Positions 43,727 to 54,263 of a stretch of DNA of 64,000 bases are shown piece by piece. The position numbers and the translations under genes were made by a program. Where the stretch lies: positions 1,302,001 through 1,366,000 of the forward strand of contig NZ_CP018812.1 of the NCBI RefSeq assembly GCF_001922345.1, read 5' to 3'. This DNA comes from Paraburkholderia sp. SOS3. GTDB taxonomy: Bacteria > Pseudomonadota > Gammaproteobacteria > Burkholderiales > Burkholderiaceae. The notes below the pieces were generated by a model that saw only the letters and a list, made by a program, of their open reading frames with translations, made no database searches and was not told the DNA's origin. How positions within the stretch are numbered: position 1 is the stretch's first letter; the number at the start of each line of letters is the position of its first letter.

Positions 43727-46700
43727 ATGAACAAGGTGTGTCGCACTATCTATAACAAAGCGCTTGGCGCCTTTATTGCGGTATCCGAACATGAGTGCGC
43801 GTTGGGCAAGGACAAAGGCGCGGCTGCGTCGAGCGCGTACGGTCTATCCGATGCGAGGACAGGAAACCCTTCCGTCGCTATATCTCTTGCTGCGAAACGC
43901 GGTACGCGCACGACATCCGCGGGCGTCGACCGGATGCAACGGTTGCCGCTGGTCCGCTGGCTGGCCGTCGCCGGGTGTGTCCTGGTTTCACCGGCCGTGT
44001 TCGCGGGGACATGCGTTCAGCTGGACGCGATCGGTACCAATACGGCGACCGGAAGCGGCGCTTCCGGCACCGCCACATGCGGTTCGTTTTCGATCGCGAT
44101 CGGGGCGGGCAGCGGTGCGACGGCCAACAACTTCGGCGTGGCCGTCGGAGACGCCGCGACTTCCACGGGCACCAACTCCGTTGCAATAGGCCGGCAGACC
44201 GTCGCGACCGGTGCGCAGAGTTCGGCACTAGGCCAAGCCGCAAAGGCGGCCGGAGCAGGCGCGACGGCATTGGGTGCGGCGGCGCAGGCGTCGGGCGCAG
44301 GCTCCGTTGCACTCGGTAGTGCCGATTCGACCGCCGAGGGCGGCGCGGCGGCGCCCGTTGCGGCCGCCGCGCCCAATGCGTCGGGGATTCGCGCGATCGC
44401 CATCGGGGCAGGCTCGAGCGCTGCGGGAACTTCGTCGATTGCCGAGGGCGACGGCGCGTCGGCGGCCAACACGGCCAATGCGATCGCGATCGGCACGACC
44501 GCGCAGAGTTCCGGCACGGCTGCCGTTGCGATTGGCCAGTCCGCAAGCGCTTCGCAGGCCCAGGCAGCGGCCTTGGGCTTTCAGGCGTCGGCCGCGGGGA
44601 TCGGGTCGGTCGCGATCGGCAATCAGTCGCAGGTGCGCGCCGGCGCCGACGCCGGCGTCGCGCTCGGCAGCGGCGCGGTGTCGAATGGCCCGTCGGCGGT
44701 CGCGATCGGCGTCAACAGCGGCGCGAGCAATACAGGCGCCATTGCCATCGGTGTCGGCGGCACGGCCGGCGTTCCCGGCTCAGGCACCCAGGCCACGGGT
44801 AATGCATCGATCGCGTTCGGCGAAGCTTCGCTTGCCGCTGCCGATCAGGCGGTCGCGATCGGCCTGAGCAGCGCCGCGAGCGGTGTGTCGTCGATCGCGT
44901 TCGGCGTGTCGTCGGTGGCGACCCAGCAGTTCGGCGTGGCGCTCGGGAATCTCGCGAGTTCGACAGGCGTTTCCGCCTCCGCGCTCGGACCGGGCGCGAC
45001 CGCGTCGGCGAACAACTCAACGGCGGTCGGCATCGACGCCGTGGCAACGGGCGACTCGAGCGTCGCCGTTGGCGATAGCGCCGTTGCGGGGTCGGCTACC
45101 GCAGTCGCGATCGGGCAGAACGCGTCGGCATCCGGTGGTTCGGCGGTCTCGATCGGCGTGGCCAATACCGCGGTAGGCAACGGCGCGGTCGCAATCGGCG
45201 ATCCGAACTTCGCCAGCGGCACAGGCGCGTTCGCCGGCGGCGCGAATAACATCGCCAATAGCGACGGCACGGCAACCGCGACTGCCGTGAACGCGGCCAA
45301 TGGCGCGGTCGCGATCGGTAACAGCAACGTCGCGGTCGGCCAGGGATCGGTCGCGCTCGGCAACACGTCGATCGCGGGCGCGGCGGGCCAGGCCGGCAAC
45401 GTCGCCATTGGCGACAGTGCAAACGCGACCGCCGCGGCCGGCGACGTGGCGCTGGGCTCCGGCTCGCAGACGGCGGCATCGCACACGGGCGCGTTCGTGA
45501 TCGCCGGCAGCGCGACGCCGGCGGCGGGCACCGCGGGGACCAGCGTGGTGTCGGTAGGCAGCGCGGGCGCCGAGCGGCAGATCCAGAATGTCGGCGCGGG
45601 CGTGCTGTCCGCTGCGTCGACCGATGCGGTGAACGGCTCGCAACTGTTCGCAACGAACACGGCGGTGACCAACCTCAGCAACACCGTCGCGGCTGACGCG
45701 CTCCACTACCTGAGCGTCAACGACGGCGGTACGCAGAGCGCGAACTTCGCCAATGACGGCGCGACCGGCGCGAACTCGATTGCGCTCGGCCCGGCGGCGG
45801 CGTCACTCGGCGTCAATAGCGTGGCGATCGGCAATGGCGCGGCGAATCAGAGCAACGCCTCGAGCCAGGTCGCGCTCGGCGCGTCGGCGGCTACCAGCGC
45901 ATTCGGTTCGATTGCCGTGGGCGGCAACGCTTCAGCGCTGTTCCAGAGCGGCATCGCGATCGGCCAGGCGGCGTCGGCGAACAACGGGTACACGGTGGCC
46001 ATCGGATCAGGGCCGGCGGGCTCGCCGGGCGCGGTGGCGTCGAGCGGCGATGCGATCGCGATCGGCAGCGGCGGCGGCGGCCCGCTTGGCAACCCGGCGC
46101 AAGCGACCGCTGCCCGGACGATCGCCATCGGCTCGAACGCCGTTGCAGCCCAGTCGAACGCGATCGCGATCGGCTTTAACGCCGTGACCGGCGGCGCCAC
46201 CTCCGTCGCGATCGGCGATGCGGCACAGACCGGTGCGAACGGCACGAACGTTTCGCTGGGCTTCGGGAATCTGGCCAATGCCGCGACGGCCGCCGGCGGC
46301 GCGGTCGCGATCGGGCGGACCAGCACCGCCACCGGCGACGGCGCGCTGGCGATCGGCGCGTTGAACAGCGCTTTCGGTAACGGGGCGGTCGCGCTCGGCG
46401 ATCCGAGCTTCGCCAGCGGCAATGGCGCGTTCACCGGCGGTGCGAACAACATTGCGAATGCGGACGGGACAGCCACGGCGACTGCAGCCAATGAAGCCAA
46501 TGGCGCAGTTGCCATCGGTAACAGCAACGTCGCGGTCGGCCAGGGATCGGTCGCGCTCGGCAACACGTCGATCGCAGGCGCGGCGGGCCAGGCCGGCAAC
46601 GTCGCGATCGGCGACGGCGCGAACGCCACGGCCGCGGCCGGCGACGTGGCGCTGGGCTCGGGCTCGCAGACGGCGGCTTCGCACACAGGCGCGTTCGTGA

Positions 46701-49549
46701 TCGCCGGCAGCGCGACGCCCGCGGCCGGGACCGCCGGCACCAGCGTGGTGTCGGTGGGCGGCGCGGGCGCCGAGCGGCAGATCCAGAATGTCGGCGCGGG
46801 TGTGCTCTCGGCCGCTTCGACCGATGCCGTGAACGGCTCGCAACTGTTCGCAACGAACACGGCCGTGACCAACCTCGGCAACACGATCGCGGCTGACGCG
46901 CTCCACTACGTGAGCATCAACGATGGCGGGACGCAGGGCGCGAACTTCAACAACGATGGCGCGACGGCACAGGGCGCGATTGCCGTGGGGGTGGGTGCCC
47001 AGGCGAGCGGAAACAATTCCATCGCGCAAGGTGTCGGTGCGACCGCTACGCTGGACGGTGCGATTGCGCTCGGCGACACCGCCAACGCCAGCGCGGGCAG
47101 CGCGATCGCAATCGGCCGCACCGCTACGGCGAGCGGTACCAACGGTACGGCAATCGGCGTCGCGGCCAATGCCGCGATCAATGCGACGGCGCTTGGCAAC
47201 TCGGCTAATGCCAGCGTCGGCAATGCGGTGGCGGTCGGTGCCGCCGCGACGGCTTCTGGTCTGCGCTCGATTGCGGTCGGCACGAACGCCACGTCCGCCG
47301 GTGTGGAATCGCTCGCCGAAGGCTTTCAGGCGACCGCCAGCGCCGATGGCGCAACGGCGCTCGGCAGAACCTCGTCGGTCCAGGCCGGCGCTACGAACGG
47401 CGTAGCGATCGGCACCGGCGCAACGGTCAGCGCGGCCAACTCGGTGGCGCTCGGCGCCAACTCGACTACCACTGCGAATCTGGCGCTTGCCGCATTCAAT
47501 CCCGGAACCGGCACGATAGCCGGGGCAACGCCGGTTGGCGAAGTCTCGGTCGGCTCGGCGGGCGCGGAACGCCGCGTCACGAACGTGGCCGCGGGCGCGG
47601 CGGCGACGGATGCCGTCAACGTGAGCCAGTTGCAGGCGGTCAGTTCGCAGGTCAACCAGGTGACGCAGGATGCGCTGTTGTGGGATCCGACGGCCAACGG
47701 CGGCGCAGGCGCGTTCAGCGCCAGTCACGCAGGCACCGGCCCGAATAACATCACCAACGTGGCCGATGGTGCAATCAACGCGACGAGCACCGATGCCGTC
47801 AACGGCTCGCAGCTGTTCGCGACAAACCAGAACGTCACGAACGTGTCGAACGAAGTCAATGACATCGTGAATAACGGCGTGGGCATCAAGTACTTCCACG
47901 CGAATTCCACGCTCGCGGATAGCCAGGCGCAAGGCACGGACAGCGTCGCAATCGGCCCGGCCGCGGTCTCGGCCGGGGCGAGCAGCCTCGCTGCCGGCAA
48001 TGGCGCGCAGTCGCAGGCGGACAACTCGCTTGCGCTGGGCGCCCAATCTACCGCCTCGGTCGCCGGCGGCGTAGCCATTGGTTCGGGCTCCGTATCGGAT
48101 CGCGCGATCGCGCCCGGCATCGGCAGTATCACGATCGGTACATCGGCCGTGCCGTTCAACACGGCCAACGGCACGCTGCTCGGCGCCGTTTCGTTCGGCA
48201 GCGCGGCCGGCAACACGTTCCGGCAACTCACGAATGTCGCTGACGGTACGTCCCAGCACGACGCGGTGACGGTCGAACAGCTGGCCAATTCGCTCTCGTC
48301 GTTTGCGACGACCACGCAGAAGTACTTCCATGCGAATTCGGCCGCGGCCGATTCGCTGGCCGTCGGCGCGGAGTCGGTTGCGGTCGGTCCGCAGACGGTG
48401 GTCAATGGCGACAGCGGCGTCGGTATCGGCAACGGCGCGACCGTGCAGCAACTCGCGCCGGGCGGCGTGGCGATCGGCGAGCAGGCGAACTCGGGTCAGG
48501 TCGATGCGATCGCGGTGGGCAGCGGCGCGAATGCGAACGCGGCCGAATCGATCGCGCAAGGCGCGAATTCGAGCGTCACGAACGTAGGCGGCATTGCGAT
48601 CGGCTCGGGCTCGAGCAGCAGCGCTGTCGACGCGGTCGCACTCGGCGCGGGCGCGAACGCGTCCTTCGCGAATAGCGTCGCGATCGGCGCCGGCTCGCAG
48701 ACGACGGTCGGCGCGTTGACGAACTACATCGCGTACGGCTTGAGCGCGCCGCAATCGTCGGTCGGCGAAGTCAACGTGGGTAACCGGCAAATCACCGGAT
48801 TAGCGGCGGGCAAGGCGGGCACCGATGCCGTCAACGTATCGCAGCTCGATGCGGTCGCCAGTCAGCTCACGCAGCTCATCAGCAACAGTAACAGCACGGG
48901 CGGCGGTGGCGGCTTCTCGACGAACCCGACGGGCAGCGGCGCATCGACGGGCCCTTCCTCGACGGGTTCGAACTCTTCCGCCGGCGGAACAGGTTCGTCC
49001 GCAACCGGGGCGGGCAGCACGGCGGTCGGCAACAACTCGCAATCGAGCGGCAGCAATTCGACGGCGGTCGGTACCGGCGCGACGTCATCGGGTAACGGGT
49101 CGGTCGCGATCGGCAGCGATAGTAGCGACGGCGGCCGCAACGATGTCGTGTCGGTGGGCAGTGCGACGAACTCGCGGCAGGTGGTCAATGTGGCGGCGGG
49201 CACCGCGCCAACCGATGCCGTCAACGTGCAGCAGCTGAACCAGACGCTGCAACAGGCGAACGGCTACACGGATAACCAGATCGCTGGCCTGCGCAATCAG
49301 ATCGACACCGACCGGCGCGATGCGGACGGCGGTACTGCCGCTGCAATGGCCATTGCCGCTCTGCCGCAGCCGTCGGGGCCGGGCATGAGCATGGTGTCGC
49401 TCGGCGGCAGCGTCTATCGCGGACAAACCGGCCAGGCGCTCGGCGTCTCGACTATCTCGGAGAACAATCACTGGGTCTATAAGGCGGCGGTGTCGACCAA
49501 TAGTCGCGGCACGTATGGCGGTGCGGTCGCTGCCGGATACCAGTGGTAG
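43727..49549 (+). CDS. Trimeric autotransporter adhesin (YadA/Hia type)
   Basis: 1,940 residues from ATG 43727 (GGAGAGG upstream). N-terminus [20 protein letters not shown] is an extended signal peptide region, and the hydrophobic core is at about 75-94. Residues 95-1,850 are mostly 14-residue Hep_Hag head repeats (SVAIG / A.A.G pattern) broken by at least seven TDAVN.SQL neck motifs (bases near 45,618, 46,818, 47,607, 47,788, 48,255, 48,820 and 49,209). Two KYFHANS linkers near 47,890 and 48,320 start new head segments. The last 90 residues are the YadA membrane anchor ending GAVAAGYQW. As a trimer it should project a long fibre binding host or matrix. A 585-bp segment is duplicated with an exact 1,200-bp offset. 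Confidence 0.96.
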   Translation: MNKVCRTIYNKALGAFIAVSEHECALGKDKGAAASSAYGLSDARTGNPSVAISLAAKRGTRTTSAGVDRMQRLPLVRWLAVAGCVLVSPAVFAGTCVQLDAIGTNTATGSGASGTATCGSFSIAIGAGSGATANNFGVAVGDAATSTGTNSVAIGRQTVATGAQSSALGQAAKAAGAGATALGAAAQASGAGSVALGSADSTAEGGAAAPVAAAAPNASGIRAIAIGAGSSAAGTSSIAEGDGASAANTANAIAIGTTAQSSGTAAVAIGQSASASQAQAAALGFQASAAGIGSVAIGNQSQVRAGADAGVALGSGAVSNGPSAVAIGVNSGASNTGAIAIGVGGTAGVPGSGTQATGNASIAFGEASLAAADQAVAIGLSSAASGVSSIAFGVSSVATQQFGVALGNLASSTGVSASALGPGATASANNSTAVGIDAVATGDSSVAVGDSAVAGSATAVAIGQNASASGGSAVSIGVANTAVGNGAVAIGDPNFASGTGAFAGGANNIANSDGTATATAVNAANGAVAIGNSNVAVGQGSVALGNTSIAGAAGQAGNVAIGDSANATAAAGDVALGSGSQTAASHTGAFVIAGSATPAAGTAGTSVVSVGSAGAERQIQNVGAGVLSAASTDAVNGSQLFATNTAVTNLSNTVAADALHYLSVNDGGTQSANFANDGATGANSIALGPAAASLGVNSVAIGNGAANQSNASSQVALGASAATSAFGSIAVGGNASALFQSGIAIGQAASANNGYTVAIGSGPAGSPGAVASSGDAIAIGSGGGGPLGNPAQATAARTIAIGSNAVAAQSNAIAIGFNAVTGGATSVAIGDAAQTGANGTNVSLGFGNLANAATAAGGAVAIGRTSTATGDGALAIGALNSAFGNGAVALGDPSFASGNGAFTGGANNIANADGTATATAANEANGAVAIGNSNVAVGQGSVALGNTSIAGAAGQAGNVAIGDGANATAAAGDVALGSGSQTAASHTGAFVIAGSATPAAGTAGTSVVSVGGAGAERQIQNVGAGVLSAASTDAVNGSQLFATNTAVTNLGNTIAADALHYVSINDGGTQGANFNNDGATAQGAIAVGVGAQASGNNSIAQGVGATATLDGAIALGDTANASAGSAIAIGRTATASGTNGTAIGVAANAAINATALGNSANASVGNAVAVGAAATASGLRSIAVGTNATSAGVESLAEGFQATASADGATALGRTSSVQAGATNGVAIGTGATVSAANSVALGANSTTTANLALAAFNPGTGTIAGATPVGEVSVGSAGAERRVTNVAAGAAATDAVNVSQLQAVSSQVNQVTQDALLWDPTANGGAGAFSASHAGTGPNNITNVADGAINATSTDAVNGSQLFATNQNVTNVSNEVNDIVNNGVGIKYFHANSTLADSQAQGTDSVAIGPAAVSAGASSLAAGNGAQSQADNSLALGAQSTASVAGGVAIGSGSVSDRAIAPGIGSITIGTSAVPFNTANGTLLGAVSFGSAAGNTFRQLTNVADGTSQHDAVTVEQLANSLSSFATTTQKYFHANSAAADSLAVGAESVAVGPQTVVNGDSGVGIGNGATVQQLAPGGVAIGEQANSGQVDAIAVGSGANANAAESIAQGANSSVTNVGGIAIGSGSSSSAVDAVALGAGANASFANSVAIGAGSQTTVGALTNYIAYGLSAPQSSVGEVNVGNRQITGLAAGKAGTDAVNVSQLDAVASQLTQLISNSNSTGGGGGFSTNPTGSGASTGPSSTGSNSSAGGTGSSATGAGSTAVGNNSQSSGSNSTAVGTGATSSGNGSVAIGSDSSDGGRNDVVSVGSATNSRQVVNVAAGTAPTDAVNVQQLNQTLQQANGYTDNQIAGLRNQIDTDRRDADGGTAAAMAIAALPQPSGPGMSMVSLGGSVYRGQTGQALGVSTISENNHWVYKAAVSTNSRGTYGGAVAAGYQW
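45181..45765 (+). repeat. Adhesin internal duplication, copy 1
   Basis: Highly similar to 46381-46965, with runs of identical bases (for example around 45,311-45,375) and no net insertion or deletion. Encodes about 195 residues, from [15 protein letters not shown] through the neck [19 protein letters not shown] to NDGGTQ. Confidence 0.88.
46381..46965 (+). repeat. Adhesin internal duplication, copy 2
   Basis: Second copy, exactly 1,200 bases (400 codons) after the first. Differences are mostly synonymous or conservative, which points to recombination within the gene or concerted evolution. Confidence 0.88.
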
Positions 49550-49670
49550 CGGCAGGCGCGATTCATTGTGCGATTCAGCGTGCTTCCTCGCAGTTGCCGG
49601 GCAGACCTCGCAAGCGAACACCGTGCAGGCCTGCCTGTTCCCGACAATACGCTTTATGCGTCAAGGCCCG

Positions 49671-49705
49671 AATTCAACGCCCAAATTCAACGCCCAAATT
49701 CAAGG
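49671..49705. repeat. 13-bp tandem repeat before the lipoprotein gene
   Basis: AATTCAACGCCCA occurs twice plus a partial third copy, directly upstream of the lipoprotein start at 49719. It occupies the place where the ribosome binding region should be; no strong Shine-Dalgarno is visible. Confidence 0.75.
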
Positions 49706-49718
49706 CTCACACGAAAAC

Positions 49719-50138
49719 ATGAAGATCAAATCGATATTGGCGACTACCCTTACGCTCGCTAGCGTACTTGTCCTCTCGGGCTGCCTCTTTTATCCGCCGT
49801 CGGATGGTTCGTTTCCCGATCCGGACCGGGCATGGACCAAAGACGGCTCGTTTCCGAATATGGACAATCTGCGCATGGTCGCGCCGGGTCAAACGAAGAG
49901 CCAGGTCAATCAGCTGATCGGGCCGCCGCATTTCAACGAAGCGGTGTTCCACGTGCGCGAATGGAACTATCTGCTGCATCTTCGCAGTGGCGATCAGACG
50001 ATGGTCTGTCAGTTCCAGATCCGGTTCGATAGTCATAGCCGCGTGACGGCGACGCGCTGGCGCGATCAGGCATGCGCGGATCTCGTTGGCGCGAAAACGG
50101 CGGATGGAGAAGATGCGCCGTCACCGTCTGCGCAGTAG
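49719..50138 (+). CDS. BamE/SmpA-domain outer-membrane lipoprotein
   Basis: 139 residues from ATG 49719. The signal peptide ends in lipobox VLSG-Cys22. The segment MVAPGQTKSQVNQLIGPPHF, followed by a VREWNYLLHL strand, fits the SmpA/OmlA (BamE-like) fold. BamE itself belongs to the beta-barrel assembly machine; BamE-like lipoproteins encoded next to trimeric autotransporters have been linked to their surface assembly. Being 169 bases downstream of the adhesin on the same strand, it is a good candidate for a dedicated assembly partner. This role is inferred. Confidence 0.85.
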   Translation: MKIKSILATTLTLASVLVLSGCLFYPPSDGSFPDPDRAWTKDGSFPNMDNLRMVAPGQTKSQVNQLIGPPHFNEAVFHVREWNYLLHLRSGDQTMVCQFQIRFDSHSRVTATRWRDQACADLVGAKTADGEDAPSPSAQ

Positions 50139-50225
50139 CGCGGTTTTATGCACGGCGCTCAGGTTGATGCCGATGGCGCATGTCGCGCCCGTCGGCATTG
50201 ACTGAGCGCCTCGGACCATCGCGCT

Positions 50226-50720
50226 TCAATGTGTCGAAATAACGATCGCCACGCGGCGGTTTTGTGCGCGGCCTTCGGCAGTACCGTTGTCGGCAACCGG
50301 ATGCGATTTGCCCGCGCCGATCGGCGTCAGTCCATTTCGCGCCATACCGGCAACGACGAGCTCATCGGCGACCGCCTTCGCTCGTTGCTCGGACAACAAT
50401 TCATTATGTGCATCGCTGCCCGTCGAATCGGTGTAACCGTACACGCGCACTGTCGAAATGCCAACCTTGAGCAACGTCGACGCCACCCGTGTGATGACGT
50501 CCTGCGCGGCCGGCTGAAGTTCGAATTTGTCGGTCTCGAACAGAACCTTGTCATTGATGCCGAACTCCCAGCCTTCGTCGGTTTCGTGAAAGCCGGCCTG
50601 CTTGAGTGCCGTGATCTGCGCCGCGGTCAAACCGTGTTTGGGCGGTGTGTTCTGGCATCCGGCCAGCAGCATGAGCATCGACAGGAAGCTCGCTGCGACG
50701 AGCACCGGAAAATGCCGCAA
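50226..50720 (-). CDS. yfiB: OmpA-domain lipoprotein, YfiB-like
   Basis: 164 residues from a TTG at 50720. The frame stays open to 50831, but the extension would put 37 residues before the signal peptide. The signal LRHFPVLVAASFLSMLMLLAG precedes the lipidated Cys. Residues about 60-164 form an OmpA-type peptidoglycan-binding domain with YGYTDSTGSDAHN (ligand Asp) and LSEQRAKAV (ligand Arg). Its position after the yfiN-like and yfiR-like genes on the same strand indicates YfiB, the outer-membrane lipoprotein that sequesters YfiR and so releases YfiN. Start codon uncertain. Confidence 0.82.
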   Translation of the reverse strand: MRHFPVLVAASFLSMLMLLAGCQNTPPKHGLTAAQITALKQAGFHETDEGWEFGINDKVLFETDKFELQPAAQDVITRVASTLLKVGISTVRVYGYTDSTGSDAHNELLSEQRAKAVADELVVAGMARNGLTPIGAGKSHPVADNGTAEGRAQNRRVAIVISTH

Positions 50721-50873
50721 ATACCAATTCGTGAGCGTCCTGCTTTCATTTCTTGTTGTTCCAGCCGAGCATTCCACTTCAATCCCCAATTTGCGTGTGT
50801 GAGCAACCGTTGCGCCTTCCGTCCAGTGCAACGTCCAGGGCGCGCGCCGGTTTGCCGCTTTATAGACGTAGCG

Positions 50874-52163
50874 TCAACGTGCCATCTGCCATGCCTGTTC
50901 GCCGGTGCGCTTGGCTGCGTACATCGCGATATCGGCGCTGCGCAGCAAGCCTGCGACATCGTGCGCATGCGAAGGAAACATCGCGATGCCGATGCTTACC
51001 GACGTCGTGACCCGATGTCCGCCTGGTAATGTTATCGGCTCGAGCATCGATTCGCTTAATGCCTGCGCAATGACGATCGCGTCGTCTTCGTCGTCGAGGC
51101 CCGGCAACAGGGCTGCGAATTCGTCCCCGCCGAGGCGCGCGACCAGATCGTGCTTGCGCAGCGTTGCGCGCAGGCGCGAGGCGATCGTGACGAGCACCGC
51201 GTCGCCGGCGTCGTGGCCCAATGCGTCGTTGATTTCCTTGAAGCGGTCGCTGTCGATGTAGAGCACGCCCACGGCCGTGCCCAATGCGCGCGCGTCGCGG
51301 ATCGTCTGTTCGAGCCGCGCCTCGAAGTGCGCGCGGTTCGGCAAGCCGGTCAGCGGATCGTGATTCGCCTGGTGACTAAGCGTCGCATTCTGCTCGCGCA
51401 GCGACTGTTGCCAGCCCTCGAATTCATCGAGCAATGCATTGAAGTCGTTGCCGAGTTCCTGCAGTTCCATGATCGGCGTCGCGGCCACGCGGCGATCGAA
51501 AGCCCGGTCGCGACGCACCGCGTGCGCCACTTCGGCGAGCGCGCGCAGCGGTTCGACGATGTCGCGATGCATGTGCCGCGCGATCAGCGTGCCGGCGCCG
51601 ACGATAATGGCCAGGCACGCGAGCACGCCGCCGATGCCGCCGATCAGAAAGATCGCGAACTGATGTCCGCGCCCGCGTACGCGAATCTTCGCGAGCACCA
51701 TGCCGTTATGCATCACCGGTACGATCGCGCCGCCGGGCAGCGCAAGGTCCGCAATGCGGTGCACGCTGCGCGCGAGCGGCCCGTCGCCCGGCCGCTCCCA
51801 GAACGCAAACGTCGCACCGTGACTGTCGATCACGCGGACTTCGGCGATGTCTTCGTTGCCCGCGATCTGCGCAATCGCATCTTCCGCGGCGGGCGCATCG
51901 TTGAACACGACGGCGGCCTCGACCGTGTACGCGATCGAGCGCGCGAGCAGCATCAGATTGTCGTTCGCATAGGCGCGCAGCACGGTCCACGAGACCAGCA
52001 CGAGGCACACCGCCGCGAGCGAGACCGCGGAAAATGCGAGGCGAACGTAGGTTCGGCGCAACAAGCGCTCGAGCGAAGGGCGTCGCATGACGGCGTTTCG
52101 CGCGCGCACATGGCCGCGGGATCCGGCAACGCGGCCTGCAAGACGCCGGACGATGCGCTTCAT
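50874..52163 (-). CDS. yfiN: Membrane diguanylate cyclase, YfiN/TpbB-like
   Basis: 429 residues. TM1 about 41-65, a periplasmic CHASE8-like domain about 66-160, TM2 about 167-194, HAMP about 195-250, then GGDEF about 262-425. The active site LGGDEF is intact and the product-inhibition site RKHD lies exactly five residues before it, so it should make cyclic di-GMP with feedback control. In Pseudomonas, YfiN is held inactive by periplasmic YfiR. Here the ATG overlaps the stop of the yfiR-like gene by 4 bases, so the two are co-translated. An internal ATG at 52088 is an alternative start. Confidence 0.93.
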   Translation of the reverse strand: MKRIVRRLAGRVAGSRGHVRARNAVMRRPSLERLLRRTYVRLAFSAVSLAAVCLVLVSWTVLRAYANDNLMLLARSIAYTVEAAVVFNDAPAAEDAIAQIAGNEDIAEVRVIDSHGATFAFWERPGDGPLARSVHRIADLALPGGAIVPVMHNGMVLAKIRVRGRGHQFAIFLIGGIGGVLACLAIIVGAGTLIARHMHRDIVEPLRALAEVAHAVRRDRAFDRRVAATPIMELQELGNDFNALLDEFEGWQQSLREQNATLSHQANHDPLTGLPNRAHFEARLEQTIRDARALGTAVGVLYIDSDRFKEINDALGHDAGDAVLVTIASRLRATLRKHDLVARLGGDEFAALLPGLDDEDDAIVIAQALSESMLEPITLPGGHRVTTSVSIGIAMFPSHAHDVAGLLRSADIAMYAAKRTGEQAWQMAR

Positions 52164-52744
52164 GGCATGCTCCGTTTGCGCGCGAGCTCGAGCACTTTCG
52201 GGCTCACGCGCACGCCGCTGCGCGCCACGCTATCGAGGTTCATATCGAACGTCACGCGATTTGCATCGGTCGAGAGGCAAAACATCGCACCGAGCGTGCA
52301 GGTGCTGTCGCTTTCGGCGATCGTGAGAAGGGCATAGCCGGCCCGCTTCGCGTCGACCCGGCGGCGCTCGGCATCGGACAGCGCGCCGATGTATAGCGCA
52401 TCGCATGCGGTGCCCAGCGTCGGATCGTCAGCCGTTGTTTTGCGGGTCGCGATGGCCGGCCCGGACGGCGCAGCGAGTTTGTCGATGCCGTCGAGCGAGA
52501 ACCGCGTATTGCCGACCGTGCACAAACGCACCGGCGTGCGCGGCTGCGGCCAGTGCGTGAAACTGACGATGCCGAGCACGACCTGCTGGACAGCGGTGTT
52601 CAGGGTGGCCGGCGGCGCATCGGGAGCCGGAGCCTGTGCGCCGCTCGAAATCGCGAAGATGGACATAAGTATGCTGCCGGCCCACACGCCGATCCTGCAA
52701 CTAAGCTTCGCGCGCACGAGCGTGGTCTGGTTCTCTCTCTGCAC
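52160..52744 (-). CDS. yfiR: YfiR-family periplasmic repressor of YfiN
   Basis: 194 residues from a GTG at 52744 (start uncertain; the frame is open to 53053). The signal peptide ends near SSGAQA. The mature region has the YfiR (DUF4154) order: VVLGIVSFTHWPQ, VRLCTVGN, ACDALYIG, STCTLGAMFCLST and VTFDMNLDSVARSGVRVSPKVLELA. Four cysteines at 75, 114, 149 and 156 have the same spacing (39 and 7) as the two disulfides of P. aeruginosa YfiR (71-110, 145-152). It binds YfiN's periplasmic domain and blocks cyclic di-GMP synthesis; redox stress or YfiB lifts the block. Confidence 0.88.
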   Translation of the reverse strand: MQRENQTTLVRAKLSCRIGVWAGSILMSIFAISSGAQAPAPDAPPATLNTAVQQVVLGIVSFTHWPQPRTPVRLCTVGNTRFSLDGIDKLAAPSGPAIATRKTTADDPTLGTACDALYIGALSDAERRRVDAKRAGYALLTIAESDSTCTLGAMFCLSTDANRVTFDMNLDSVARSGVRVSPKVLELARKRSMP

Positions 52745-53015
52745 AATATCTCGTCGTGGCCTTGACGCCGCATCCGTCAGGCAGCAAAACAAAAGGTCGT
52801 ATTGCACGAGGAACGCTCCGATGTCCGACTCGGTACGGAGGTCAGCGTGATAACGATTCGGAACGCATGCTTCAGCGGATAAGGCGCGGTCGAATGTCCG
52901 GCGGTCGATCTGGATATGCGATGCGGTTACGGTCGGCGCAATTCTGCCACGCAATCGCCCACGGCAAAAGCAGGCCAAATACAAACGTCGCCGAGTGGTT
53001 TGTATGCGGAGTGGT

Positions 53016-54248
53016 TTAAAGAAGGCTCTTGAGTTTAACTGCGCTGTCGGCAAGCGTTTCGGGCGCGATCGTGTTGCCGCTGTCGACGAGCATGCGTGCG
53101 AGCCTCATCTCTCTCGCGAGGCCGCCGAGCGGACCATATCCGCTCGCGCCGACAAGACGCAGATTCACGTCGAAATGGAAGTGGATTTCCGCATCGCCGT
53201 CGAGCGCACGAGTCGTGCAGCTGACGCCGAGCGCCGGTTCACCCGCCACCTGCAGTTGATGATCGTACTGATCGGACCAGAACCACGGCAACGCGCGGTA
53301 GGGTTCCGCGGCGCCGAGCATATTGCGCGCGGCGACGCGCGCCTGCGTTTCGGCGTTATGCCATGTTTCCTGACGGATCGGCTGTGCCGTATAGCGGCTT
53401 GGGAAAAGTGCGACGTCGCCAGCCGCAAACACGCCGCGCGCCGACGTTTCGAGCGATGCATCGACGACAATGCCGCGATTCACCGCAAGGCCCGCTGCCC
53501 GCGCCAGTTCGTCGGCCGGTTCGATGCCGATGCCGACGATCACTGTGTCGGCTGTCAGCACGCCGCCATCCGTCAATGTCACGCCAAGTGCGCCGTCGCC
53601 TTGCCGATCGATCGACGTGGGCATCGTGTTGACGTGAATGCGTACGCCATTGCGCTCGTGCAGCGCGTGCACGCGTGCCGCGATCGAAGCGGGCACGCAG
53701 CGGCCGAGCAGACGCGGCGCCCCTTCGAGCACCGCCACTTCGCAGCCGCGCTTGCGCGCCGACGCGGCAACCTCGAGCCCGATAAAACCGCCGCCGACGA
53801 GCACGATGCGCGCTTCGGGCACGAAGCGCCGCGCGATCGTCGCGGCGTCGTCGAGTGTGCGCAGCGCGATGACGCCGTCGAGTTCGGCGCCCGGTATCGT
53901 CAGCCGCCGGGGGCGGCCGCCGGTTGCGAGCAGTAGCGCCTCGTACGCGAATGTGCGGCCGTCGCCGATCTGCAGCGTGCGCGCTTGCGGGTCGAACGAT
54001 TGCACGCTGCCGACGATATGATCGATCCGGTCGTCGCGCCACGCGTCGGAAGTTCGCAACTGGCACTGTTGCGCTTCGCGTTCGCCCGTGAGCAAGCCCT
54101 TCGAAAGCGGCGGCCGCTCGTACGGCAAATGCGGTTCCGCGCCGATCATCGCAATGGCGCCGTTCCAGCCGGCCTGACGCAGTGTTTGCGCAGCGCGCCC
54201 GCCGACATGCCCGGCCCCGACGATGGCCATCAAACGTTCGGATGTCAT
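53016..54248 (-). CDS. mocF: FAD-dependent ferredoxin reductase, MocF-like
   Basis: 410 residues. FAD motif AIVGAGHVGGRAAQTL at the N-terminus, PPLSKG loop, NAD motif IVLVGGGFIGLEVAASA in the middle and GVFAAGDVA, then a C-terminal dimer-type domain (WFWSDQYDHQLQVAG). This is the rhodocoxin/putidaredoxin reductase class that reduces small ferredoxins with NADH. It lies 15 bases after the Rieske ferredoxin and third in the order desaturase-like oxygenase, ferredoxin, reductase. That order matches mocD-mocE-mocF of rhizobial rhizopine catabolism. Confidence 0.88.
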   Translation of the reverse strand: MTSERLMAIVGAGHVGGRAAQTLRQAGWNGAIAMIGAEPHLPYERPPLSKGLLTGEREAQQCQLRTSDAWRDDRIDHIVGSVQSFDPQARTLQIGDGRTFAYEALLLATGGRPRRLTIPGAELDGVIALRTLDDAATIARRFVPEARIVLVGGGFIGLEVAASARKRGCEVAVLEGAPRLLGRCVPASIAARVHALHERNGVRIHVNTMPTSIDRQGDGALGVTLTDGGVLTADTVIVGIGIEPADELARAAGLAVNRGIVVDASLETSARGVFAAGDVALFPSRYTAQPIRQETWHNAETQARVAARNMLGAAEPYRALPWFWSDQYDHQLQVAGEPALGVSCTTRALDGDAEIHFHFDVNLRLVGASGYGPLGGLAREMRLARMLVDSGNTIAPETLADSAVKLKSLL

Positions 54249-54263
54249 TGCTCGGATCCTGCT

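Noticed and set aside
46007..48790. A 927-residue open frame on the minus strand opposite the adhesin
   Set aside because: It mirrors the repetitive GC-rich adhesin codons, is Arg/Ala/Asp-rich without domains, and disappears where the adhesin repeats end. Other antisense frames there (43878-44546, 44845-45706, 45847-46884) are the same artefact.
44100..48800. CRISPR-like regularly spaced repeats
   Set aside because: The periodicity is the 42-bp codon repeat of the adhesin head (14 residues); the units vary and are coding, with no unique spacers.
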